A program made the translations under genes and the position numbers. The notes beneath the pieces are model-generated. The model made no database searches, was not told where the DNA came from, and saw nothing but the letters and a program-made list of their open reading frames with translations. Below are positions 46,025 to 58,580 of a stretch of 64,000 nt of DNA, in pieces. Positions within the stretch are counted from its first letter, which is position 1, and each line of letters begins with the position of its first letter. The stretch is from positions 126,121,630 to 126,185,629 of the forward strand of contig OW121740.1 in assembly GCA_933228675.1 (NCBI GenBank), written 5' to 3'. The stretch comes from Stomorhina lunata. Lineage: Eukaryota > Arthropoda > Insecta > Diptera > Rhiniidae.

Positions 46025-46805
46025 ATATAAACTATAGTCAAAGGCAACTACAGTTAGGGATCAACTATAGAAAGAGAGTTTATAGTCAGGGACAACTACA
46101 GTCAAAAACAGACTAAAGTCAGAGACAACTATAGTCAGAGACAGACTATAGTAGAAGACAGACAATAGTCAGAGGCAACTATAGTCTGAGGCAACTATAG
46201 TCTGAGGCAACTAGACAAAGACAGACTAAAGTCAGAGACAACTATGGTCGAAGACAACATTAGTCAGAGACAGACAATAGTCACAGACTTATTATAGTCA
46301 GAGACAGACAATAGTCACAGACTTATTATAGCCAGAGGCAACTATAGTCAGAGGCAACTATAGTCAGAGGCAACTACAGTCAGAGGCAACGACAGTCAGA
46401 GTCAACTATAGTTGCAACAATAATTATAGTTGCCACAATAATCATAGGCAGATTTAAATAAGAAACAGGAAGAAGACTTAAGAAGAAACAATTAGAGACA
46501 GACAAAAGTTAGAGACAGACTAAAGTCAGGGACAGACTAAAGTCAGAGACAGATTATAGTCAGAGACAGATTATAATCAGAGACAAACTATAGTCAGAGA
46601 CCGAATATAGTCATGAGACAGACTAAAGTCAGCGACAAACTATAGTTTACGACAGACTATTGTCAGAAACAGACAAAGATCAGATCAGACAGACTAATGT
46701 CAGAGACATACTTTAGTCAGCGATAAACTATAGTCAGTAACAGACTCTAGTCAGAGGCAGACTATAGTCAGGTACTAAATACAGTCAGAGACCATAGTCG
46801 GCACA
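46025..46805. repeat. Degenerate 17-bp GACTATAGTC array 2 (spacer AGAGACA/AGAGGCA)
   Basis: Roughly 45 units related to the neighbouring arrays but degraded: GACTATAGTCAGAGACA, AACTATAGTCAGAGGCA and AGACTAAAGTCAGAG variants, with a less regular stretch near 46430-46500. The CTATAGTC core and 16-18-bp spacing are kept. Confidence 0.85.
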
Positions 46806-47420
46806 TACTAAAGTCAACACTATAGTCGATCACAGACTATAGTCGATCAAAGACTATAGCCTATCACAGACTATAGTCTATCACAGACTATAGTCGATCA
46901 CAGACTATAGTCGATCAAAGACTATAGCCTATCACAGACTATAGTCTATCACAGACTATAGTCGATCACAGACTATAGTCGATCACAGACTATAGTCGAT
47001 CACAGACTATAGTCGATCACAGACTATAGTCGATCACAGACTATAGTCGATCGCAGACTATAGTCGATTACAGACTATAGTCGATCACAGACTATAGTCG
47101 ATCACAGACTACAGTCGATCACAAACTATAGTCGATCACAGACTATAGTCGATCACAGACTATAGTCGATCACAAACTATAGTCGATCACAGACTATAGT
47201 CGATCACAGACTATAGTCGATCACAGACTTTGGTCGATCAAAGACTATAGTCTATCACAAACTATAGTCGATCACAGACTGTAGTCTATCACAGACTCTA
47301 GTCTATCACATGCTATAGTCCATCACAGACTTTAGTCTATCACAGACTATAGTCCATCACAGACTATAGACTAGATATATTTCATAGTCTATAGTCTTAG
47401 TAGATCATAGCTATAGTCTT
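46806..47420 (-). repeat. 17-bp GACTATAGTC array 3 (spacer GATCACA), inverse of array 1
   Basis: About 33 units GACTATAGTC + GATCACA, the exact inverse complement of array 1 (TGTGATC). A four-unit higher-order repeat is visible: GATCAAAGACTATAGCC occurs at 46845 and 46913, 68 bp apart. The right end decays into TAGTAGATCATAGTC. Confidence 0.95.
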
Positions 47421-48771
47421 AGTAGATCATAGTCACCACAATTTTCTGCCAATACTTAAAATATATTTCCCAATGCATATTTTCTTTTACGTAACACTGT
47501 AACAAATTGGAAATGAGCAAAGTATCTTTAAATAATTGCATTTGAAGATGAAGTGCACCAAGAAAATAAGGACGTACTGGTGTTTTAACATAACAATTGA
47601 TAAAGCGAGTAAAAAGTAATGATTATGCGTTTTTAACGATATTAAAAGCTAATAACGGAGATTACCATGAAAATCATTGAAACGTGAGATATTAACTTTT
47701 TGTATTATAACTTAATGGGCAAATAACAAGAAAACCACAAGAAAAATCATTAAAGTATAAAAAAAATAACTAAAAATAAAATAAAAATAAAAAATTGTTA
47801 AACAATAAAAATTAAAAAAAAATCAAATTAAAACAAAAAAGATTTTAATCCTCCTTCCAGCTACAGCTAGCCCACAACTCTAGGTTGTAGCTATAAAAAA
47901 AAATTAAAAATTTCCTTTTTCAAATTAATATATAACAAAGTGGTAATTAAATAAAATTATAAAAACTTTCACTTTTATTGACAATTTTTTAATTTTTTTT
48001 TGCGATTTTCAATAAATATTAAAAAATCGCAAAAAAAAATAATTTTAAGTACTTTTAAACAACATAATAAAAATATGCAGTTTATGAGAAAAAGCCTTAT
48101 ATTTATTTATTACCAACCCATATTATTTTTTTACGTTTTCTTTATAAAATTGCTGCTGGTAAGGCAGCATTTGGGCAGCAGCCGCTGACTACTGTCATCT
48201 GTAAAAATGGCTTAAAGGTATAAAAGACAATTAAGAGGATGACGTTATAAGTAGTAGACAGATGTTGGTTGGTTGGTTCATTGGTTGGCTGGTCTTTTCT
48301 GTTGGTTTTTGCTTAAGAAAATCCTCTTGTATCTTTATAAATTCAGTAGCAGCCTAAACGGTAGTAATTTCTAGTAGTAGCAAAAAACATTTGCTACTCT
48401 AAAAATAACCAGTTAAATTACAAGTCAATGAAATATTAAAAGCGTAGAAGAAATAAAACACTACAAAACCATTTACCTTTTATGGTGGTTTTAGTGGACA
48501 CTTTTGAAATGTCTAGTGGTCAAAACATTTTAAACACTTTCATTTTGGCGCCAATACCATAAATGAAAAAAGTCGTAATATGAAATGTGAGGATTATGAT
48601 TATAGCTATTTTCAATAGAAAAACAAATTTATTAATATTTATGACAAAAGTTTTTTTTTCTAATCATGAAGTAGTAATTTAAAAGAAAGAAAACACATTT
48701 AACAAATATTTGCGACAGTTGGAGATTATCAAGTATGTGAACTGTTTTTTATTACATCTTTTAAATTAAGT
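47421..48771. other. AT-rich spacer
   Basis: No gene supported. Short GGTTGGTTGGTT run at about 48266-48292. Confidence 0.5.
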
Positions 48772-50335
48772 CAGACTTAATACAGTCAGACGCAGACTGT
48801 ACTCAGACACAGACTTAAGTCTCACAGAGACTAAAGTCAGACACAGACTATAATCAGACATATGCTATAGTCAGACACAGACTATAGTCAGTCATAGACT
48901 ATAGTCGGACACAGACTATAGTCAGACATAGACTATAGTCAGACACAGACTATAGACAGACTCAGACTATAGTCAGACTTAGGCAACAGTCAGGCATAGA
49001 CTATAGTTAGACACAGGCTATAGTCAGACACAGACTATAGTCAGGCATAGACTATAGTCGACACAGACTATAGTCAGACACAGACTATAGTCAGACATAG
49101 ACTATAGTCAGACACAGACTATAGACAGACTTAGACTATAGCCAGACAGACTATAGACAGAAACAGATTATAGTCAGACACAAACTATAGACATACTCAG
49201 ACTACAGTCAGACATACACTATAGTCAGAGATAAACTATAGTCAGAGAGACTAGTCAGACGCAGACTATAGGCAGAATCAGACTATAGTCAGAATCAGAC
49301 TATAGTCAGACACAGACTATGGTCAGACATTGACTATAGTCAGACACAGACTATAGACAGACTCAGACTATAGTCAGACTTAGGCAACAGTCAGGCATAG
49401 ACTATAGTTAAACACAGGCTATAGTCAGACACAGACTATAGTCAGGCATAGACTATAGTCGACACAGACTATAGTCAGACATAGACTTAAGTCAGACTAA
49501 AGTCAGGCACAGAATAATAACATACTCAGACTACAGTCAGACATAGACTATAGTCAGACAGACTACAGTCAGACACAGACTATAGTCAGACACAGACAAC
49601 AGGCAGACTCAGACTATAGACAGTCTTATACTATAGTAAGACATAGACTATATACAGACACATACTACAGTCTGACACAGACTATAGTCAGACTCAGACT
49701 ATAGTCAGACACAGATTATATTCATTCATATTGTCTATGTCTGACTATAATCTGAGCCTGACTATAGTCTGCATCTGACTATAGCCTGGCTCAGATTATA
49801 GTCAGACATAGACAATAGTAAGACACAGACTATAGTCAGACAGACTATAGTCAGACAGACTATAGTCAGACAGACTATAGTCATACACAGACTATAGTCA
49901 GACACAGACTATAGTCAGACACTGACTATGGACAGACTCAGAATATAGACAGACTCAGATTATAGTCAGACATAGACTATAGTTAGACGCAGACTATAGT
50001 CAGACTCAGACTATAGTCAGACTCAGACTATAGTCAGACTCAGACTATAGTCAGACTCAGACTATAGTCAGACTCAGACTATAGTCAGACTCAGACTATA
50101 GTCAGACTCAGACTATAGTCAGACTCAGACTATAGTCAGACTCAGACTATAGTCAGACTCAGACTATAGTCAGACTCAGACTATAGTCAGACTCAGACTA
50201 TAGTCAGACTCAGACTATAGTCAGACATAGACTATAATAAGACACAGACTATAGTAAGACACAGACTATAGTCAGACACAGACTATAGTCAGACAAGCAT
50301 AGACTATAACCCTACACAGACAAAAGTCAGACACG
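48772..50335. repeat. 17-bp GACTATAGTC array 4 (spacer AGACACA/AGACTCA)
   Basis: About 90 units with the same GACTATAGTC core and spacers AGACACA, AGACATA or AGACTCA. The stretch from about 49990 to 50225 is a nearly perfect run of the AGACTCA type (about 13 units) and is the youngest part. Larger duplications are visible: the TCAGACTTAGGCAACAGTCA block occurs at about 48972 and 49373, roughly 401 bp apart. Short inverted segments occur near 49725-49800. Confidence 0.95.
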
Positions 50336-52849
50336 GGCAATATAAGAAGAAACTTAAGAAGAACCACAGGAAGAATTCACATGAAATCGGAGCTAGATCT
50401 TCGGAAGTCTACTCTGAAAATTAATAGTTTTCGAAATCTTTCACTAATAGTAGCAAATTAACTTAAGCAAAGTTCATATTTTAAAATGCTTTAAATATTT
50501 ACTTAACCAATTCCCTTTCCCTAAAAACTCCCTCACCCCCTTTCTTTCCATCCTAAACCTAAAACAATAATTTCTGTCTATTATTCGAACAAATTATTGT
50601 AACTAATGGCCAGACAAATTGTTTGTTCAACCCAGACATTAAGAACACTCTCCGTTTTGTTTTATGTTCCTATTGTTGGAGCTGGAGTTGGAAAAAAATA
50701 AATTTTTTTATTCAGGAAAATTGCATTTATTTGCAATCTGCCCTCAAGCGTTACCGAGAACAGAAGAGACCAGACCAGAGTGCAAGTAAAATAATCATAA
50801 AAATTTATACATAAAGACAGACGGACAATGAGACATATGGAGGAATGTAGTGTGTTCATGACAATATATTATGACCATAGACAGACTAATAATGTCTGTC
50901 ACTATTGTAAAAAAAAAAGGTTTGAAAAAATATAAATAATAAAAATTGTTAATGTTGGGTGTTATTTTTATGTTCATTTAAATTAAGTCGACTTGGGCTA
51001 CAAAAGAATTTATGGCAATAAAAAATTTGCTAAAAAATATTTGAGAATTTTAGAACATTTTTTTCAATTTTTAAGTTTTATATAAAATTTTAAAATTAGC
51101 TAATTTTTTTATATTTTGAAAATTTTTAAGAAAAAATTTTTAGTATGGAAAATTTATGATTTTTTTTTTAAATTTGGTACTTAATGTAGTGCACTATATT
51201 CCCAGAGTTTATTAAAATCTGTATATATTAAGGTTATATATTATTATATTATTTAATTGACCAAAATACTATTTTTTTTCAGAAACTTTGTATAGCTAGT
51301 GCACTACACTTAGTTTAAATGCCATTTGAATTCTTGATTCTTGTTTCGTTTTAAAATTCCCAAAAATGATTTTCAATTTAAATTCAAAATAATGATGCTC
51401 ATTTGTATATGACTCTTTAAATTTAAAAATTTTAATTATTTTCTTTTAATTTTTGAGAAAAAAAAGAAAAGAACTCAAAATTTTTTTTAATTTGAAACGG
51501 AAATTATTATTTCTTTCAAAAATAAACCAGTCACTCATCGGGTGCGAAGAAACAGACTTTAAAAAGAAATTTTCATGTTTAATTTTTTAACATAAACTCC
51601 AATTCATATCCCCAACCGCATTCGTGTTTGTATTTCAAGTTTTTTAGTGCAATTAATTTTTATTTTTGGCAAACAAAATCAAGAGTTAGGGCAGCGCCTC
51701 ATCATCATCAGCATCAACCACAAATCCAATGCAAAGATGGGCGGACGGACAGGCCATACATGCATTTGCAGGGAATAAAGTTTAGCAGAGATAGAGGTTT
51801 ACTCTTGGCGGCGGTTCTACAGCACATTAATTTAACCGAAAAATGTGCACTAAAATGACTTTAATGACGCTCATATAACAACTTCTCGTTCTTAATTTTC
51901 AGCTGGCAAAAAAAAAATTAACACTTTCATGACCACATGGCACAATTTCGTTTATAACTTTGGTATTTTTTAGGTTTTATTAAAAAATTTTGTTTGACAT
52001 TTAAATTGAATTTATAATGAATAAAATGCAAAAAGAAAAGTTGAATATTTTTCGCCAGCTTTCAGTAAAAAGCTGTTCAAAAATAGGACTCTTTTTTCAC
52101 TTTTAGCTTAGACACAAACCCAGATTTTGCATATATTGCAATTTGTTCTTGGTATATCAAAAACTTTAAGAAAAACCTGCATTTATTTGTATTATTTAAA
52201 GATCATAGTTTGTGGCGTTAAACATATTTTGTTTGCTTCAAATATAAGTTTGGTTATGACAACTATGCAAAAAGACTAATTTTGTCCCGACAACCATATA
52301 CGGAAGGGTATATGATATACATATACCATGATCATTTACGACATCGTTTATCAGAATTATGTAAATAATATCATTTTTATCGAACATTATAATTCGCATT
52401 CAGTTTAAAAATCGTTTTTAAAAGGGTTAAAGAGTCGTAACAATCGTCAAATTATTTTTGAAAAAAAAATTAACGATGGCAATTTTTATGACTCCGAAAT
52501 GATGATGACGATATATTTTTATTTTTTAAGTACCCAAAATAAATTTAATTTTTATATTATTACAAAAATTTTCAAAATAAAAAATTACTCAAAAGCTGGT
52601 ACACGAAAGAAAGTTAAGCAGAAAAAATTTTGTATTCCTATGTCCTCAAACTATTATTATAATATAGAAAAATATTTAGAGAATTTGTACAAATTAAACC
52701 AAATTTTTAAAAAAATGTTTAGAACTTTTAAAAAGTTCTAAAAGTTCGAATTTTAGAGGACCCTAATTTTAAAAAATAGAAAAATATTTTAAAAATTTGT
52801 ATCAAATAAGCCAAAATTTTAAAAAATTCTTCAGAACTTTTAAAAAGTT
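50336..52849. other. AT-rich spacer
   Basis: About 2.5 kb without supportable features. A slightly GC-richer stretch (about 51680-51850, CATCATCATCAGCATCAACC) gives a 76-codon frame with no domain. Opposite-strand frames near 50623-50977 are chance. Confidence 0.5.
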
Positions 52850-53695
52850 AAAAACACATGAGCTACTAGGTCTAGTTATCTATATATATAAATTTGACTG
52901 CTTCGGGCTATTAGTTTTTGAGATATAGCATTTTGAGCAATGGACGACCCAAACGGGCCGTTAACGGCAAAAACTTCGAACTAGTTCCGAAAATAATTTT
53001 GGATGATAGTAAAGTACTCTTGATCGGGATTGCTAAGACTCTAAAGATATTGTAGGAAATTGTTGGACATAAGGTAAACGGATGATGCTACTAGATCTAG
53101 CTATCGGGCTATGAGTTCGCGAGATATAGCATTTTGAGCAATGAACGATCCAACCGGCCTGTTAGTAATGTACTCTTGATCGAGATTGCTAAGACTCTAA
53201 AGATATTTAAGTAAAGTTTTGGGCATAAGGTAAACGGATGGTTCTACTAGGTCTAGATATCACTAACCTTTAAAATCTACGTATATAAATTTGACTGCTG
53301 TCAGGCTATTAGTTTGTGAGATATAACATTTTGAGCAATGGAAAACCCAAACGGGCCGTTAACGAAGAAAACTTCAAAAAGTCCCGGAAATAATTTTGAA
53401 TGATAGTAAATTACCTCTTGATAGAGATTGCTAAGACTCTAAAGATATTAAAGAAAAGGGTTGGACATAAGGTAAACGGATGGTGCTACTAGGTCTAGAT
53501 ATTCCTAACCTTTAAAATATACATCTATAAATTTGACTGCTGTCGAGCTATTAGTTTGCGAGATATAGCATTTTGAGCAATGGACGACCCAAACGGGCTC
53601 TTACCGACGAAAACATCAAACAAGTCCCGAAAATTATTTTGGATGATAGTAAAGTCCTCTTGATCGGGATTGCTAAGATTCTAAAGATATTTTGA
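52850..53695. repeat. ~240-bp repeat Z, block 1 (about four units)
   Basis: Units carry, in order, GCTACTAGGTCTAGATAT, AATTTGACTGCTGTCGGGCT, GAGATATAGCATTTTGAGCA, ACCCAAACGGGCC, AATAATTTTGGATGATAGTA, CTCTTGATCGGGATTGCTAA, GACTCTAAAGATATT and GGACATAAGGTAAACGGATG. The TACTAGGTCTAG anchor is at about 52864, 53088, 53246 and 53486; the second unit is shortened by a deletion. Confidence 0.88.
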
Positions 53696-54729
53696 ATGAA
53701 CGTTTGATTGTCCTATTCTTTGTTTTCGAAATTAAAAATTCCCAAAACTTTTCTTTGATATTCTTTAAACGAGCGTTTCTTAAAACTCTTAAACTGAATC
53801 ATCATAAAATTTTAATGTGACTTTTATGTCTGTTCGCTTTGCACAAACTTCTCGGCTTCAAAAAAAAAAATTGCATTTATTTTTTCGGGAAAAGAAATTT
53901 AAAAAATTTTATGAATTTTACTTAAACTCTCCCCAAAAAAAAACAAAAATTTTTAACACCAACTTAATGACTCTTGTTTCAAACATTAATTTAATTGAGG
54001 CAATTATTTTTTTAAAACCCCCAAAATAAAACTCAAGAAAAAAAGGAAGACGCTGACTCGAAATTGTAAAACATTTGACATTTTAAATGATTTTGAAATT
54101 AAAGATATGTTGCACTCTTTCTTGCCAGTTTATTTTTGAGATCCATTAAATTTTTAATGATCATGTGGCTTCATAAAAATTTTTGTATGAAATCTTTGAT
54201 TAACGTCTGTAATTTTTTAAAGCCCATTTTTACACTTGACTTTTCTTGAGAGAGGTCGTCTTTAGGGTTCAAGTTTGAAGCACTTGGCGTTCGTTTGTTG
54301 TGTTAAGAGAGTTCCACGTCAAATTGAATTTGTTTATGGTTAATTCAACTAATCAATCATGTCATGTTTTTTAATTAACTTTAAACGGATGTTTTAAAAT
54401 CTTAAGAATAGCTGTCGTTTTAGGAGGGATTATGGAAGAAAATAATATATTTTGTTTAACCCTTTTGTAACCAAGAGGACTGAAAAGGCCCTAAAAGTCA
54501 TATTTTTAAAGGTTACCAATTTTTTTGTTTCATAAAACATTTTTTACAAAAAATTGAATTTAGTTTTTTATCAAACAATGGCCAAATGGTGTTCTGGAGC
54601 CTTAACCCTTTTTAGACCTGACGAAAATTACCAGGAATTTTTTTTATAATTTTTAGAGGGTGTGATCTCTACAGCTCATGAAAATATAATCAATGATAAG
54701 GTTTTGTCATTTTTATATCCTTCAAGGAT
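53696..54729. other. AT-rich spacer
   Basis: No gene supported; frame 53817-54029 is Lys/Phe-rich and featureless. Confidence 0.5.
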
Positions 54730-54890
54730 TTTCAGGACACGCACAATTGATGCATCCCGTTAACAGAAGAGAAATGTGATAAGTAAATATAAATAACAAT
54801 CAGCACAATCGATGCATGGCAGTATATTTCATATTGTGCTAACATAAGCAAAAATATTGAAGCTGAAACCCAACGCACAATCGATGCATC
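54730..54890. repeat. Three spaced CACAAT(C/T)GATGCAT motifs
   Basis: GCACAATTGATGCATCC near 54733, GCACAATCGATGCATGG near 54803 and GCACAATCGATGCATCAG near 54874. They share 14 bases at steps of about 70 bp, while the sequence between them is unrelated or barely related. Confidence 0.75.
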
Positions 54891-55874
54891 AGAAAATTTT
54901 AACATATTTGCTTCAGAAAATGTTGCAAGCGATATACGTCCTGTTCAATTAAGGTGTTAAATTGTACAACACTTTCATATAGACTCCCAAATACCAAAAT
55001 GATTAAAATAACCAATAAAAGGCTATAAATTTATATCAATTTAATTAAAATAACAATTTGCCACCCCATGAACAATATTCGATTTTAATCGAACTTCACA
55101 ATAAAACAAAAAAATCATACAAAACATATACAATGTTATGGCAAAAAATAATGAAAAAAACATCCATTGAATACAAAAATTTTTATAACTAAAAAAAGTC
55201 ATAAAAAATGCAATTTTTGTGCATCCTGGAAAAAACGAAACACAGACAAAATTCAAAAAATCCGTCAGGATAAAGTAAAAGTAAATACAGATACTGATAC
55301 AAAAACAAAACATACACAAGTAAATCTAGCCAAATGCAACAATGTTGGTTGAAAATTACAGGATAAAGTACATTTTTCTCATCCATACTCATACATACAA
55401 TGTTGTATGTATGGTTTATTTTACAACTTGGCAACAATAATTCAAAAATGAAGAAAAAACTTTTATATATTCTACATTTTATATTAAATAGGAAAAAGAA
55501 CGAAAAAATAAAATAAAATTCAGGCATTACAAACGAAACGTCAGTATAGCAGCAGCCGGAGTCTACTAAACACTCAGAAAAAAAATATTGATTGCAAAAT
55601 TTTTTTCAGTTTTTTTCGGTATATTTTCAGAGCCAAGGCTAACAATGAGAGTCAGTCAGTTTTTACATATAGTCAGTTATTGTAACTCCTCTGACTCTGC
55701 TTCTACTGCAAAAAAAAAAAGATTAAAATAATAAAACAAAAAAGCCTAAAATAAAGCAGCAGGAGTTAGAGTTTGAAAAAAATATACGAATGAAACAGAA
55801 AACAGACAAAAAGATAGAAAAAATGATAACCAGGCAAGAGCTTTAAAAGGATGTAACTTTCAAAAGCTTGAAAC
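54891..55874. other. AT-rich spacer
   Basis: No gene supported. Phe/Cys-rich minus-strand frames at 55041-55527 reflect A-rich plus strand composition. Confidence 0.5.
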
Positions 55875-56300
55875 GAAGCAAGAACCAAATCTAGAACCGG
55901 AACTCTAATAGAACTAGAACAGAACTATAGTTAGAAACTAAAAACAGGGATCAAATTGCAGCATTCGATATCGATCGAAATCTCAGACTTTTAAGCTAAT
56001 AACTTAGGGATTTCGAAAATAATTTATTTTGCAAAAAGTTTAATAAAATTTGATATCTAAACACATCCGTTTGTTTGTCAAAACATTTAATTAAAATAAA
56101 GTTATTTTGCTATCAATAAACTTTTGACAAATAAGTTACATGTTAAATATTATTTAGATAATCCAAAAAGTATGCTACACAAATTTTACTGAAATATCTT
56201 AAATATCGATCGACTAGTAATAAACTTATATTAAAATATTGAACTACAACTAGAATCAAGTCTAGAACCAGAACTAAATCTGCATATAGAGACAGGACTA
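55875..56300. repeat. Degenerate GAACTAGAAC array, interrupted by MITE X4
   Basis: CTAGAACCGGAACT, AATAGAACTAGAACAGAACT to the left and ACTAGAATCAAGTCTAGAAC, CAGAACTAAATCT to the right. These are units of the 15-bp repeat family seen at 61.2 kb, split by the MITE at 55945-56214. Confidence 0.7.
55945..56214. mobile_element. MITE family X, copy 4
   Basis: Reversed relative to copies 1 and 2. CAGGGATCAAATTGCAGCAT, TCGATATCGATCGAAATCTC, TTTGTCAAAACATTTAATTA, AGTATGCTACACAAATT, AAATATCGATCGACTAG. It sits inside GAACTAGAAC-type repeats. Shorter than copy 5 through internal loss (the ATTGTGTAGCATACC segment is missing on the left arm). Confidence 0.78.
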
Positions 56301-56534
56301 ACGCGAGATTTAGAGAAAAATTAGAAAAAAAAACAGTGTCTAAAATCTTCAACAGACATGGAAACTAAAATGAACCAAATTAAAATTATTCGCAAGAAAA
56401 ATTTATGTATAAAAGCATCTTCACAAATTATGATCAAAAATTGAAATATTCGACCAAAAAGTGTTGGATCATTTAAGTTCCCATATCTAATAAGGGTTAA
56501 AATATATAAATATTTTCAAAAATAATTTGTATAA

Positions 56535-57145
56535 ATTAAGCCAGTCAGTATGTGAGGTATAGCATTTTAGACAAAGGACGACCCACCCGGGCTTTTACCG
56601 AAGAAGACCTCAAAAAAGTCCTGAAAATAATTTTGGATGATAGTAAAGTACTCTTGATCGGGATTAATAAGACTCTAAAGATATTAAAGAAAAGTGTTGG
56701 ACATAGGGTAAACGGATGGTGCTACTAGGTCTAGATATTCCTAACCTTTAAAATCTACGTGTATAAAATAAACTGTTGTCGGGCTATCAGTTTTTGAGAT
56801 ATAGCATTTTCAGCAATATGTGATCCAAACGGGCTCTTACAGACGAAAACATCAAACAAGTACCGAAAATAATTTTGGATGATAGTTAAGTACTCTTGTT
56901 GATCGGGATTGCTAAGCTAAGACTCTAAAGATATTAGAGAAAAGCATTGGACATAAGGTAAACAGATGGTGCTACTAGGTCTGGATATCCCTAAACTTTA
57001 AAATCTACGTGTAAACATTTGACTGCTATCGGGCTATTAGTTTACGAAATATAACATTTCGAGCAATGGACGATCCAGTCGGGCTGTTACAGACAAAAAC
57101 ATTAAAAAAGTTTTGAAAATAAATTTGGATGACAGTAAAGCCATC
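56535..57145. repeat. ~240-bp repeat Z, block 2 (about 2.5 units)
   Basis: Same unit as at 52850-53695, with TACTAGGTCT anchors at about 56721 and 56972 (251 bp apart). The first unit is incomplete on the left. The 2.8 kb between the two blocks is unrelated. Confidence 0.87.
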
Positions 57146-58240
57146 CGATATAAAGGGGGTTAAGCTCACTCAACTTCAGCACATAACATTCTTTATAGAC
57201 TAGCAATAATATTCGGCATCTCTTTAAATTTTGTCCAAAAATCGCGAAATTCAATGATTTCAAAACACAGAAACGGCAAAACTGTAGAAGATATCAACCT
57301 GAATTTGTTTTAATTTTATTATACCATCTTTCTATTTTAACAGACCGATAGAAAAAATTAAATTTTTTAATATTTGCTTAACAAAATTTTCTAAAACTAA
57401 AAAAGTGAGTTTTAAAATCGGCCTTAAAAAGAAGTGCCATTTTCCAGTATAAAAAACAGTATAAATTCTTTTATATTTTAACAATATTGAACTATTGTAA
57501 GTACTTTACAAGTCTTAAAATGGTAAATCTTTTCTTACTTGGTAATTTCTTTATTCTAAAGTAGATTTTGTTGCTGCATATCTTTAGGCATGTTGACAAG
57601 GACACGAATTTTCTAGGGGAAAATTGTAATAACTTTAAAAGTATTGCATGTATTTTTGGTTTTTATGGCTCTAAGGAAAGCTATTTTAGTTTTTTTCGAC
57701 ATCCTATTATTACTTTTCCCAAAAAAAATCTTTATTGTTCAAAATTTCGATAAAACCAAAAAAACTCCCTTTTTTCGCATATAAAAGGGTCATATTAAAA
57801 ATTTATGGCCGAGAAACTTTTAGTTTAAAAGTTATAGACAAATAAAGCTCAAAATGTCTTTCAAAATAATGTAATCCAACTTCCTTTAATATTATCAAAT
57901 TTCTATCTTTTTTCCTGAATTTTTCAAAAACTGGTATTTTTAAAGGTTATCAGCATTATATAGGTTTATCTAGGGAACTCTTCAAGCCTTCATTGGATAT
58001 ATATCTTTCAAAATAATGTAATTCCTTTAATTTTATCGAATTCCCTTAATGTTATCCAATTTCTATCTTGAATAAAGGCATATTTTTCCCGAATACATTT
58101 TATGAGCACATGTGTGTGCCTTAGCTTTCTCTCAATAGATAATCGTCTCCATTAGTTGTTTCCAAATTACAGTAAAAGCGGTATACTCACTTTTTTATGG
58201 GACTTATCGAAAGGATCATAAAGGGTTAATATAATATTTA
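57146..58240. other. AT-rich spacer with a small duplication
   Basis: TCTTTCAAAATAATGTAAT followed by AATTTCTATCTT occurs at about 57858 and 58004, a local duplication of about 147 bp. No gene supported. Confidence 0.5.
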
Positions 58241-58540
58241 GCTTTTATTATTATAATTCCACGACAACATTACAATTGGAACAAGGGGTACTTCTCTCAG
58301 ACAATGAGCTGCATTCGATTCTATTTGTAGATTCATTGAAAGGGACTTACGTTTTAACTCCGGGCCCGAACGGCAAATGCAAGTTTTACATAGCCTAATG
58401 CTCAATAAGCAGCGGTCAACCGCTTTTTTGAAAATGTATTTTTTCAAGTGGGTCTGGCCGGTGATCGAACTTGGGACCTCTGGTTTACTAGGCTGCTATA
58501 ACACGACGGTTCACATTTATTAATGGAAAAAATTACGTAT
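58241..58540 (-). mobile_element. SINE-like element with tRNA-Thr-derived head
   Basis: On the minus strand, GTGTTATAGCAGCCTAGTAA, ACCAGAGGTCCCA and AGTTCGATCACCGG parallel a tRNA-Thr gene. The anticodon loop is CTAGTAA (anticodon AGT) and the B-box is GTTCGATCACC (58460-58470). The acceptor and D-arm are degraded. An unrelated body of about 200 bp follows, ending in the AATTATAATAATAAAA tail typical of SINEs. No copy elsewhere in the window confirms the ends, and no flanking duplication was established. Confidence 0.5.
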
Positions 58541-58580
58541 GAGATAATTTGAAGAACGCATTGGCAGAAAAACGGACCAA

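Noticed and set aside
44223..50335. CRISPR-like array of palindromic repeats
   Set aside because: Repeat and spacer are both short (10 + 7 bp) and spacers are homogenised rather than unique; the genome is eukaryotic. It is a tandem minisatellite.
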